Shown in pieces: positions 26,178-35,058 of a stretch of DNA of 64,000 bases. Made by a program: the position numbers and the translations under genes. The DNA is taken from positions 285,729 through 349,728 of the forward strand of contig NZ_BSTL01000008.1 of the NCBI RefSeq assembly GCF_030269485.1, written 5' to 3'. The stretch comes from Actinoplanes sp. NBRC 103695. Lineage in GTDB: Bacteria > Actinomycetota > Actinomycetes > Mycobacteriales > Micromonosporaceae. A model generated the notes under the pieces. It searched no databases. It was not told the DNA's origin and saw nothing but the letters and a program-made list of their open reading frames with translations. The first letter of the stretch is position 1. The number at the start of each line of letters is the position of its first letter.

Positions 26178-26334
26178 CCCAGCAGGAAACCACAGATGAC
26201 CCGCGTAGGTCGTGTTTCAAAACCCGGCCAGGCGCGAGGCGTGGCCCAGAGCGCGCCTGACGGCGGCCTTACGCACTGCGTGCCGCAGGACAGTCGCGCG
26301 ACAAGCCCGTGTGCAACCGCCGGAGAATGAACGA

Positions 26335-26365
26335 GGTGGCGGCCGCAAAGGGCTCGGCCGCCACC
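26335..26365 (-). terminator. Terminator of the pheST operon
   Basis: GGTGGCGGCCG (26335-26345) and CGGCCGCCACC (26355-26365) form a perfect 11-bp stem with a 9-nt loop, 61 bp past the pheT stop. On the minus strand it is followed by TCGTTCATTCT, a weak T-rich tail, as is common in high-GC actinomycetes. Confidence 0.6.
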
Positions 26366-26426
26366 CGATCAACTTCAGCATTCCCCGGATCAGTTTCGGA
26401 CAAAACCCTACGAACGGGCCATAAAC

Positions 26427-28898
26427 TCAGGCCCCGCGCAGGACCGCTCCCGTGCTCGAGGCAGCTGCGGCCACCGCGGCGTCCCGGGCCGCCACCGCCT
26501 CCTCGACGGTCAGCGTGCGGTCGGGGGCGCGGAACGTCAGCTTGTACGCCAGCGACCGCATGCCCTCGCCGAGCTGCTCCGACGCGTACACGTCGAACAG
26601 CCGGACCGACTCCAGCAGCGAACCCGCGCCGGCGACCAGCGCCCGCTCCACCTCGGCGGCCGGCACATCCGACGGGACCACCAGGGCCACGTCGATCAGC
26701 GCCGGCGGGTAGGTCGTCAACCGGCCCGCCTCCACCACCTCGCGCGGCGGGACCGCGTCCAGGTCGAGCTCGACCGCGCAGACGCGCTTGGGCAGTTCCA
26801 GCGCCGAGAGGACGCCGGGGTGCAGCTCACCGGCGTACCCGATGATCTGCTCGTCGACCAGGATCGCCGCGCACCGGCCGGGATGCCACGGCGCGTGGTC
26901 GGCCGCGCGTACCGAAACCTGCCCGGAGGGCACACCGGCCGCCGACAGAGCGGTCCGCGCCGCCTCCACCGCGTCGCCCCACATGGCCGCGCGCCCCTCG
27001 CCCCACCAACCGGCCGGGTCGAACTCGCCCGTCAGCACCGCGGCGACGTGCCACGGCTGGTGCGGGACCAGCGCGTTCGCCGCCGTCCAATCCTCGTCGG
27101 AGGGGCGGCGGTCGACGCCCAGCACAGGCGGCGGGGTGTCCACGGCCTGCGGCAGGAACACCTCGCCCATCTCGTAGAGCGCCAGGTCGCGCAGGCCGCG
27201 GCCCAGGTTGCGGCGGAGCGTGCCGAGCAGGGTGGCCAGCAGCGACGTGCGCAGCTGGGGCTCCTCCTCGGACAGCGGGTTGGTCAGCCGCACCGCGCTG
27301 CGCCGAAGGTCGTCCGTCGCCAGGCCGAACGCGTCGTGCACCGAGGGGGCGACGAACGGGTACGACAGCACCTCGACGTAGCCGTTCTCGGCGAGCGCGC
27401 GGCCCACCGACCGGCGACGACGCTGGGTCGCGGTCAGCCCGCCACCGCCCGGCGCCAGCGGCAGCACGCTCGGGATGTCGTTGTAGCCGCCGAGCCGCGC
27501 CACCTCCTCCACCAGGTCGGCCGGGGCGAGCAGGTCGGGCCGCCAGGACGGCGGGGTGACCTCCCAGGTGCCGGCCACCCTGCAGCCGACCTTGGCCAGC
27601 AGCCCGGCCACCTCGTCCTCGCTGTAGGCCAGGCCGATGCGCCGCGACGGCAGCCCCGGGTCGAGCTGGATCGGCGCCTGCGGGACCAGGTGATCGATGT
27701 CCAGGACCCGCTCGTCGACCTCGCCGCCGGCGTACTCGGTGAGGATCTCCACGGCCCGGCGCAGCGCGACCAGCGGCAGCTGCGGGTCGACGCCGCGCTC
27801 CCAGCGTTTCGCCGCCTCACTGAACAGCCTGTGCCGCCGGGCGGTGCGCCCGACCATCACGGCGTCCCAGTGGGCGGCCTCCAGCAGCACGTCGACCGTG
27901 CCCGGCTGCCACTCGCTGGTCTCGCCGCCCATCACCGCGGCCAGCGAGATCGGCCCGGTCTCGTCGCAGATCACCATGTCCTCGGCGTCGAGCACGCGCG
28001 CGACACCGTCCAGGGTGGTCAGCTTCTCGCCCGGCGTGGCCCGGCGCACGACCAGGCCGCCACGCAGCCTGCCCAGGTCGAAGACGTGCATCGGCTGGCC
28101 GAGCTCGACCATCAGGTAGTTGGTGATGTCCACCGGCAACGAGATCGCCCGGATGCCGGCCGCCGCCAGGCGCTTCTTCATCCAGGCCGGCGACTGCGCG
28201 TCCGGGTCGATGCCCCGGACGACGCGAGCGGCGAAGCGGTCACAGCCGACCGTGTCGTCGACCTGCACCGGGTAGGGCGGCTCGGCGGTCCGCCCCGGAG
28301 CGTCCAGGAGCGCCGGGTCGGTGTAAGCCGACTCGTACGCGTAGGAGAGCTCCCGGGCCATCCCGCGCAGGCTCATCTCGTAGCCACGGTCCGGCGTGAT
28401 CTCCACCTCGACCAGCACGTCGTCCAAGCCGACCACCGGCCGGGCGTCCGTGCCCGGGGCGGCGGCGTCCGGCGGCAGCACCAGGATGCCCGCGTGATCG
28501 TCGCCGATCCCGAGCTCCCGTACCGAACAGATCATGCCGTGCGAATTGCGGCCGTAGGTCTTCCGCGCACCGATCTTGAACCCACCCGGCAGCTCGCCGC
28601 CCGGCAGGATCACCACGACCAGGTCACCGACGGCGAAGTTGGTCGCCCCGCACACGATCTCCTGAGGGTCGGACCGGCCCACGTCGACACGGCAGAACCG
28701 GATCGGCTTCTTGAAGCCGGTCAGCTCCTCGATCTCCAGCACCTTGCCGACCACCAGGTCACCGAGCACGGTGGCGGCCTGGTCGACGACCGACTCCACC
28801 TCCATGCCCAGGTCGGTCAGCGTCTGGTCCAGCTCCGCGGCGGTCAGCGACGCGGGCAGCTCCACGTAGTCACGGAGCCACGACAGTGACGTCTTCAT
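26427..28898 (-). CDS. pheT: Phenylalanyl-tRNA synthetase beta subunit
   Basis: Large subunit of the alpha2beta2 enzyme that charges tRNA-Phe; carries tRNA recognition and editing. 823 aa, normal length. Starts MKTSLSWLRDYVELPASLT; the EMAP/tRBD-like domain (about 40-150) has VVGKVLEIEELTGFKKPIRF, the B3/B4 editing region has SLPVDITNYLMVELGQPMHV, the B5 domain follows, and the C-terminal anticodon-binding (FDX-ACB) domain has TYPPALIDVALVVPSDVP. Four bases separate it from pheS. Confidence 0.96.
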   Translation of the reverse strand: MKTSLSWLRDYVELPASLTAAELDQTLTDLGMEVESVVDQAATVLGDLVVGKVLEIEELTGFKKPIRFCRVDVGRSDPQEIVCGATNFAVGDLVVVILPGGELPGGFKIGARKTYGRNSHGMICSVRELGIGDDHAGILVLPPDAAAPGTDARPVVGLDDVLVEVEITPDRGYEMSLRGMARELSYAYESAYTDPALLDAPGRTAEPPYPVQVDDTVGCDRFAARVVRGIDPDAQSPAWMKKRLAAAGIRAISLPVDITNYLMVELGQPMHVFDLGRLRGGLVVRRATPGEKLTTLDGVARVLDAEDMVICDETGPISLAAVMGGETSEWQPGTVDVLLEAAHWDAVMVGRTARRHRLFSEAAKRWERGVDPQLPLVALRRAVEILTEYAGGEVDERVLDIDHLVPQAPIQLDPGLPSRRIGLAYSEDEVAGLLAKVGCRVAGTWEVTPPSWRPDLLAPADLVEEVARLGGYNDIPSVLPLAPGGGGLTATQRRRRSVGRALAENGYVEVLSYPFVAPSVHDAFGLATDDLRRSAVRLTNPLSEEEPQLRTSLLATLLGTLRRNLGRGLRDLALYEMGEVFLPQAVDTPPPVLGVDRRPSDEDWTAANALVPHQPWHVAAVLTGEFDPAGWWGEGRAAMWGDAVEAARTALSAAGVPSGQVSVRAADHAPWHPGRCAAILVDEQIIGYAGELHPGVLSALELPKRVCAVELDLDAVPPREVVEAGRLTTYPPALIDVALVVPSDVPAAEVERALVAGAGSLLESVRLFDVYASEQLGEGMRSLAYKLTFRAPDRTLTVEEAVAARDAAVAAAASSTGAVLRGA

Positions 28899-28902
28899 CG
28901 CG

Positions 28903-30006
<1,104 letters not shown>

Positions 30007-30130
30007 CTACGGACGGCTTAGCCGCAGCCCGCCGGTCGGTATGAGGAATCGCGCAAGGAGAGACCCGTCAACCAGCGGGCCGGCTAAACCATCTCCCTGT
30101 CGCCATGCCGAAAAGCATAGACCAACCCTC

Positions 30131-30191
30131 AAGATCAAGAACTTGATATTCCCGCGTCCGCCGGGGTACAGACCGTATGCTCCCGCGGGCT
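30131..30191 (+). repeat. Dispersed intergenic repeat family 2, copy 1
   Basis: The part 30151-30191 (CCCGCGTCCGCCGGGG...TATGCTCCCGCGGGCT) matches 52522-52562 with about four differences in 41 bp. Both copies are preceded by AAGATCAA and a short A/T-richer stretch; here ATCAAG-AA-CTTGAT is a perfect inverted repeat. No protein-coding sense is evident. Confidence 0.65.
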
Positions 30192-30366
30192 CACGCTCCG
30201 TGCGTCCAGGGCCCTGCCGGCTCCGCCGGCGCCTACTGCGCCCTGCCGGCCCCGCCGGCCCCGCCGACTCCGCCGGCGCCCCGGCAGCGAACGACCGGGC
30301 CGATGCTGCCCGGCTTCAGGCCCTGCCCCTAGCTGACCGGCCTCGACCTCACCCGCTGGCAGGCAC

Positions 30367-30415
30367 TTTGCTCTGCTTACACATACGCATCACCCCGGCG
30401 GTTTGCTCTGCTTAC
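30367..30415 (+). repeat. Direct repeat TTTGCTCTGCTTAC, two copies
   Basis: The 14-mer occurs at 30367-30380 and 30402-30415, 35 bp apart, just past the stop codon of the DinB-like gene on the minus strand. Function unknown. Confidence 0.7.
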
Positions 30416-30435
30416 CTATAGGAAGCAGCGGCGGC

Positions 30436-30918
30436 TCACTCGCCGACGGCGCCGTCCAGGAGTTCGCGGACGGCGTCGGCGTGGCCGGCATGGCGGGCGG
30501 TCTCGTTGATCAGGTGCAGCAGCACGAAGCGCAGGTCGGTGTCATGGCCGTAGCGGGACGCGGTGGTCAGGTCGCCGATCCGGCGGACCGCGGCGTCGGT
30601 GGCGGCCGCTCGAGCCTCGTAGGCGGCGACCGCGTCGGCGATGGTGAGCTGCGGCGGGTCGTACTCGTCGGCGGGCTTGCCCGTCTCGGCGCCGAGCATC
30701 TCGCCGTCGACCCAGCGGGTCTCGACGCCGGTCAGGTGGTTGACGATGCCGATCAGCGGGATCAGCTTGCCGTCGGGTCGCCACCGTGACTGCTCGTCGG
30801 TGATGCCGCCGGCCTTGCGCAGGACCGCGCCGCGGAGGAAGCCGAGCCAGCGGAGCAGCAGCTCGACCTCGTCGTCCGTGCCTTCCGGGAACGGCAGACG
30901 CGCCAGGCCGAGATCCAT
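30436..30918 (-). CDS. DinB-like four-helix protein (DUF664 type)
   Basis: 160 aa, all-helical DinB/DUF664 pattern: LPFPEGTDDEVELLLRWLGF, AGGITDEQSRWRPDGKLIPL, IGIVNHLTGVETRWV and LRFVLLHLINETARHAGHAD. The His positions (NHL and ARHAGH) match the metal-binding triad of the family. Members are thought to be thiol-dependent S-transferases or metal-binding proteins of unknown substrate. Isolated gene beside a long repeat-rich gap. Confidence 0.78.
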   Translation of the reverse strand: MDLGLARLPFPEGTDDEVELLLRWLGFLRGAVLRKAGGITDEQSRWRPDGKLIPLIGIVNHLTGVETRWVDGEMLGAETGKPADEYDPPQLTIADAVAAYEARAAATDAAVRRIGDLTTASRYGHDTDLRFVLLHLINETARHAGHADAVRELLDGAVGE

Positions 30919-31166
30919 CCGCGAACAATAGCGACACCCGACCGGATGGACGTCTGATCCGGGTGAGGGCTCGTGCGAGTCGGGCCGAGGACGGACCAGC
31001 GCCAGCCGCGCGACGACACCTCGCCCTGGAGACTCTTCGCGGTGGAGGTCCGGCTCGCCTTGCCGGGACTCCTCGGGTCGCCGGGACTCCCTCGGGTTGC
31101 CGGGGCTCTTCGGTGTGTGCGCTTGCTGCTGGCGCTGTCGCCGGGCGTGGGCTTTCGGTTGGTCTG

Positions 31167-31206
31167 CCAGGCGCCCGGGTGCCTGCTCACCGTCGCTGCC
31201 GCCGCT
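31167..31206 (-). repeat. Shared module of about 40 nt, locus B, reverse orientation
   Basis: CCAGGCGCCCGGGTGCCTGC to GCTGCCGCCGCT; the reverse complement matches 7025-7065 and 7094-7134, and the same orientation matches 60543-60583. A forward copy lies at 31595-31632. Confidence 0.65.
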
Positions 31207-31235
31207 CGCGGCTCTGGCCGGACGCGACCGTCAGT

Positions 31236-31311
31236 GGTAGCCGCGGCCTGCGGTGGTAGCCGGGCACGAGGGCGGTAGCCGCGGCCTGCGGTGGTAGCCG
31301 GGCGCGAGAGT
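31236..31311 (+). repeat. 38-bp tandem duplication
   Basis: Units 31236-31273 and 31274-31311 share GGTAGCCGCGGCCTGCGGTG and GTAGCCGGGC, with three differences or so. The GGTAGC core is the same word found in the palindrome arms nearby. Confidence 0.75.
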
Positions 31312-31381
31312 GGTAGCTGAAGGCGGCATTCGGCCTGTTCGGCCTGCCACGACTGCTCTGGCCGGCCGGTGTCTCGTGGCC

Positions 31382-31482
31382 GGTGGTAGGACCAGGCGCT
31401 ATCCGAGACCGCTGACCGTTCTGGGCTACCACGCGCGTGGACCGCGGTAGTCCAGAACGGTATCCGGGGCCGAAATACCGCC
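31382..31482 (+). repeat. Structured intergenic repeat, copy B
   Basis: 101 bp aligning along its length with 6852-6953. The inverted repeat is stronger here: ACCGTTCTGGGCTACC (31415-31430) against GGTAGTCCAGAACGGT (31446-31461), 15 of 16 complementary, enclosing ACGCGCGTGGACCGC. Confidence 0.75.
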
Positions 31483-31539
31483 GTGGCCCGCCACCGCGTG
31501 CCTGGTCTACCACTCACGTCCGTTCCTACCATCAACCGT

Positions 31540-31594
<55 letters not shown>

Positions 31595-31596
<2 letters not shown>

Positions 31597-31744
31597 GCGG
31601 CAGCGACGGTGCGCAGGCACTCGGGCGCCTGGAAAGCCGCCCCGACTCCGCAGCGGGCGCGGGCGGTGGCTGCCAGGGTGAGCGGGCACCCCGCCCCGAC
31701 TCCGCACCGGGCGCGGGCGGTGGCAACCAGGGTGCAGCAGGCGC
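31595..31744 (+). repeat. Forward copy of the shared module plus 54-bp duplication
   Basis: 31595-31632 (GGCGGCAGCGACGGTGCGCA to GGGCGCCTGG) is the forward form of the shared module. It is followed by two 54-bp units starting CCGCCCCGACTCCGCA at 31637 and 31691, each containing GGGCGCGGGCGGTGGC. Confidence 0.65.
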
Positions 31745-31802
31745 CCGGGCATCTTGCAGGCCCGGCAGTGCGGCCTGACCAGACCTCAACCTCGAAGGGT
31801 CT

Positions 31803-33212
31803 CTAGCTGCTCGGGACGGGGGCCGCGACGGGGCTGCGGTGGCCGGCGCGGTCGATGGCTCGTACGCCGAATTGGACGTTGTCCTTGGAGATGTCGATGG
31901 TGGCCGAGGTGACGGCGCCGACCAGGGTGCCGTGGGTCCAGTCGGGTTCGGTGGTCTCGCGCCAGACGACCTCGTAGCCGGCCAGGTCCTCGTCGGTGGC
32001 GGGCTGCCAGCGCAGCGTGGTGGCGTTGGTCAGCTGGGTCGTGTCGATGACGACGCCGCGGGGAGTGGACGGGGCCTGGGCCAGGGACCAGAGGGTCGCG
32101 GCGTTCACCCGGGCGACCCGCGCGATGTAGAAGAAGTCGCAGAACCGGGGCAGGTCGCCGTACTGCACGCCGTCCTCGACGCGGACGTCCTGGTGCTGGA
32201 GGCGGAAGTTCTCGCGGGGCTCGGTGAAACGGGCCGCGGGGTAGCCGCGGCGCAGGAAGGACACGTGGTCGCTGCCGCGCAGGTAGCGGTCGCGGCGCCA
32301 GATCACGCGGACCTTCATGCCGGTCTCCGCGTTTTCCGCCACGTCGCGCACGAAGCGGCCGAGCTGGCGGGACGGGCCGTCGTTCTCGCCGCCGACCGAC
32401 TGCCGGGTGCTCGCCTGCGCGGGCGTCTCGGCGGTGGGCACGCCCTCGACGAAGAGCCGGACCGTGCGGTTGTCGGGCGGGGTGCCGTCGTGCGCGTCGC
32501 CGGTGCCGACGATGTCGTTGCTGAACATGGCCTGCACGTCGGCGCCGGCGTCCCGGTAGGCCTGGGCCATGTGGTCGGAGCCGTAGAGGCCCTGCTCCTC
32601 GGCGGCGACCGCGGCGAAGACGACCGTGGCCGCGGTCTGCCGGGTGGCGAAGACGCGGGCCAGCTCCATGACGGCCGCCACGCCGGACGCGTCGTCGTCG
32701 GCGCCGGGGGCGTCGGACGTCGCGTTCATCACGTCGGTGACCCGGGAGTCGTAGTGGCCGGTCACCACGTACGTCCGGGCGGGGTCGGTGGTGCCGCGGA
32801 GGGTGGCGACGATGTTGGTGATGCGTGTCGGCTCGGGCACGCGGGGGCTGACCGGCTGGATGAACGACTGCAGCTCCACCGTCATCCGGCCGCCGGACGC
32901 GGCGGCGTACCGCTGCATCTGCTCGAAGATCCAGTCGCGCGCCGCGCCGATGCCGCGGACCGGGTCGTCCTGCGCGGACAGGGTGTGGCGGGTGCCGAAG
33001 TCGGCGAGGCGGCGGACGACCCGCTCGATGCGGCGCGGGTCGATCTCACGCAGGACCGTCTTGAGCTCGCGGTCGGGGGCCTGGGGGCGGGTCCGCGTGC
33101 GGGGCGACGCGGTGGACTCCGGACTGCCCAGAGCGCCGGCCGGGTTGCCCAGGAACGGGGCCGCGACGGCCGCGGCCGCGGACGCGGAGAGAAACGCTCG
33201 CCGGTCTGCCAT
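31803..33212 (-). CDS. Secreted M28-family zinc aminopeptidase with C-terminal fibronectin-like domain
   Basis: 469 aa. The N-terminus ADRRAFLSASAAAAVAAPFL looks like a twin-arginine signal, so export as a folded metalloprotein is likely. The M28 peptidase domain (about 100-375) shows the zinc ligands: TGHYDSR (His), GADDDASGVAA (bridging Asp), AEEQGLYG (catalytic and ligand Glu), NDIVG (Asp) and GSDHVSF (His). A C-terminal domain (about 385-469) with GYEVVWRETTEPDWTHG has FnIII character. ATG 33212 is chosen to fit the signal; GTG 33221 is an alternative. Confidence 0.88.
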   Translation of the reverse strand: MADRRAFLSASAAAAVAAPFLGNPAGALGSPESTASPRTRTRPQAPDRELKTVLREIDPRRIERVVRRLADFGTRHTLSAQDDPVRGIGAARDWIFEQMQRYAAASGGRMTVELQSFIQPVSPRVPEPTRITNIVATLRGTTDPARTYVVTGHYDSRVTDVMNATSDAPGADDDASGVAAVMELARVFATRQTAATVVFAAVAAEEQGLYGSDHMAQAYRDAGADVQAMFSNDIVGTGDAHDGTPPDNRTVRLFVEGVPTAETPAQASTRQSVGGENDGPSRQLGRFVRDVAENAETGMKVRVIWRRDRYLRGSDHVSFLRRGYPAARFTEPRENFRLQHQDVRVEDGVQYGDLPRFCDFFYIARVARVNAATLWSLAQAPSTPRGVVIDTTQLTNATTLRWQPATDEDLAGYEVVWRETTEPDWTHGTLVGAVTSATIDISKDNVQFGVRAIDRAGHRSPVAAPVPSS

Positions 33213-33284
33213 ACCGGACACTTTGGTCGAGATCGCCGGTCGTGTCTACGGTCATCTATGTCAAATGATGCATACGGTCTGCAA

Positions 33285-33950
33285 TCACCGCAGGGCATCA
33301 TCCACGGATGTCTCATAGCGGCCGAGAAATATCGGATCGCGCCCGGAAGCGACGTCCGCCATCGCCTTCACGACGGCCATCCGCTCCCGGCCGGAGCTGG
33401 ACAACCACGGCTGACGATAGATCCGTACGGTGTCGTCACCGACGCCGTCCGCGTCCACCCCGAGGCGGCGGCAGAGCGTCACGGCGCGCTCGATGTGGTA
33501 GCTCTGGGTGACCACGATCGCCTTGCGGACGCCGAAGATCTCCCGCGCCCGGGCACACGAGTCGTACGTGTCGAAACCGGCGTGGTCGAGCACCACCTGA
33601 GTGCCTGGGACGCCGTGGTCGACGAGCCACCGGAACATGGCCCCGGGCTCGTTGTAGGTCCACCGCGCGTGGTCCCCGGAGACCAGGATCACCTTGACCT
33701 TGCCGGCGGCGTACAGCTGCCTGGCGATCTCGAGCCTGCCCACGACGAACGGCGACGGCTCACCGTTGCCGTAGATCTCCGCGCCGAGCACCAGCGCGAC
33801 CGGCGCACCCGGCGCGTCCGCCGCCGAGCCGAAGACGTGGCCGGCGGCCGCACCCTTCACCCAGAGGGCACCGCCCGCCATCGCCAGCACCGCCGCGGCG
33901 ACGGCCAGCGAACCCGCCGTGACCAGGCGACGGAACCATTTCGTGAGCAC
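33285..33950 (-). CDS. SanA/YdcF family membrane protein (DUF218)
   Basis: 221 aa: one N-terminal transmembrane segment (about residues 10-32) and a DUF218 domain with VALVLGAEIYGNGEPSPFV, VKVILVSGDHA, PGTQVVLDHAGFDTYDSC and AIVVTQSYHIERA. SanA-type proteins affect envelope permeability (vancomycin exclusion) in enterobacteria; the biochemical role is not established. GTG 33950 has no strong ribosome site. Confidence 0.85.
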   Translation of the reverse strand: MLTKWFRRLVTAGSLAVAAAVLAMAGGALWVKGAAAGHVFGSAADAPGAPVALVLGAEIYGNGEPSPFVVGRLEIARQLYAAGKVKVILVSGDHARWTYNEPGAMFRWLVDHGVPGTQVVLDHAGFDTYDSCARAREIFGVRKAIVVTQSYHIERAVTLCRRLGVDADGVGDDTVRIYRQPWLSSSGRERMAVVKAMADVASGRDPIFLGRYETSVDDALR

Positions 33951-34079
33951 CAGGTGACTCTGCCAGACCGGGTCAAGCCGGGGTAGAAACGACCGGGTGG
34001 ATCCGTTGATCAGATGGGCGACGCTGTCTGCGGCTGGGTTATTCGCTCCGGCCGCTCGGCGCGGCGCGGCAGCGGGGGG

Positions 34080-35045
34080 TCAGGCGGCGTTGACGATGCG
34101 CTCGATGATCTCCCAGGTGTCGTGGTCGTCCTGGCCGCCGTGGTGGACGCCGCGGAAGCGGGCCATCCCGATGGCCAGGTCGGCCAGCTCCCACCACTCG
34201 CGGTACAGCGCCAGCACCTCGGGCCGGGGGACGGTGCCGGTCGCCTCGGCGTACGCGTCGAAGGTCTCGTCGCCGAGCAGCCACAGGTCGCGTTCGGGCG
34301 GGGCGATCAGCGCGGTGTCCCAGTCGATCAGGCGCCAGCCGGCGGCCGTGCGCATCGTGTTGGCGGGATGCGGCTCGCCGTGGGTCAGCACGTCGGTGGA
34401 GCGGTCGACCGCTGTCAGACGCTCGTCATAGCGCGCATATCGGGCCGCCACCGCGTCGGCGCGCCCGCTCAGCAAGGCCGCGGCGCGCTCGGCATAGGGG
34501 CCCTGTCCGGCGGTCTCGCCGGCGAGCGCGGCCTCCACCGCGTCGCGGCGGGGCACGGACAGGTCGTCCACGCCGGCTTTCTCCCGCACCGAGGGTGGTG
34601 CGGCGTGGACACCCACAACCATGTCGAGTACGGCGTGCCGATGGTCGTCGCCGGTCCACTGCTGCCAGCCGAAGCTCGTGCCGTCGACATGCGGGTAGAG
34701 CGCCGCCGCCCAGCGCGGACCGAGCCGGACGACTGCCCGTCCGCCGGCCGTGCGGACCGGCGCGACCACGAAACCGGCGCCCGTCTCGCGCAGCGCCCGT
34801 GCCGTGGTCAGCGCGCGCGCCAGCCGGGCGTACGCATCGTCATGGGTCTCGGTTGTGGCGAACCGCCCGATCTCCAGGTCGTCGACCGTGACGAACCACC
34901 GGCCGCCGGCCGGGTCGCGAGCCGTCCAATGGTGACTGCCGAACCCGACCGGCGCGTGGTCGAGGCCGGCCACCGCCACACCCCACTCGCGGGTCAGCGC
35001 GGCGGTGAGCTCGTCGGTGTCGAAGTCGTCGGGCAGGCTCTGCAC
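34080..35045 (-). CDS. Aminoglycoside-phosphotransferase-like kinase
   Basis: 321 aa, APH/choline-kinase fold. The Brenner-type motif reads LTHGEPHPANT (residues about 222-232), with Glu where most members have the catalytic Asp (HGD); LIDWDTALIAPPERDLW contains the metal-binding Asp of the DFG-like site. The N-lobe has GSHHWTARD and WFVTVDDLE. Viomycin-phosphotransferase-like relatives, as I recall, also use HGE. Substrate unknown; antibiotic resistance should not be assumed. Confidence 0.78.
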   Translation of the reverse strand: MQSLPDDFDTDELTAALTREWGVAVAGLDHAPVGFGSHHWTARDPAGGRWFVTVDDLEIGRFATTETHDDAYARLARALTTARALRETGAGFVVAPVRTAGGRAVVRLGPRWAAALYPHVDGTSFGWQQWTGDDHRHAVLDMVVGVHAAPPSVREKAGVDDLSVPRRDAVEAALAGETAGQGPYAERAAALLSGRADAVAARYARYDERLTAVDRSTDVLTHGEPHPANTMRTAAGWRLIDWDTALIAPPERDLWLLGDETFDAYAEATGTVPRPEVLALYREWWELADLAIGMARFRGVHHGGQDDHDTWEIIERIVNAA

Positions 35046-35058
35046 CCGCCCGATTCTG

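Noticed and set aside
26820..28889. Long plus-strand frame opposite pheT
   Set aside because: Antisense shadow of an unmistakable pheT gene.
33951..34079. Small gene between the SanA-like and APH-like genes
   Set aside because: The 129-bp gap has no frame with a start signal or recognisable sequence.
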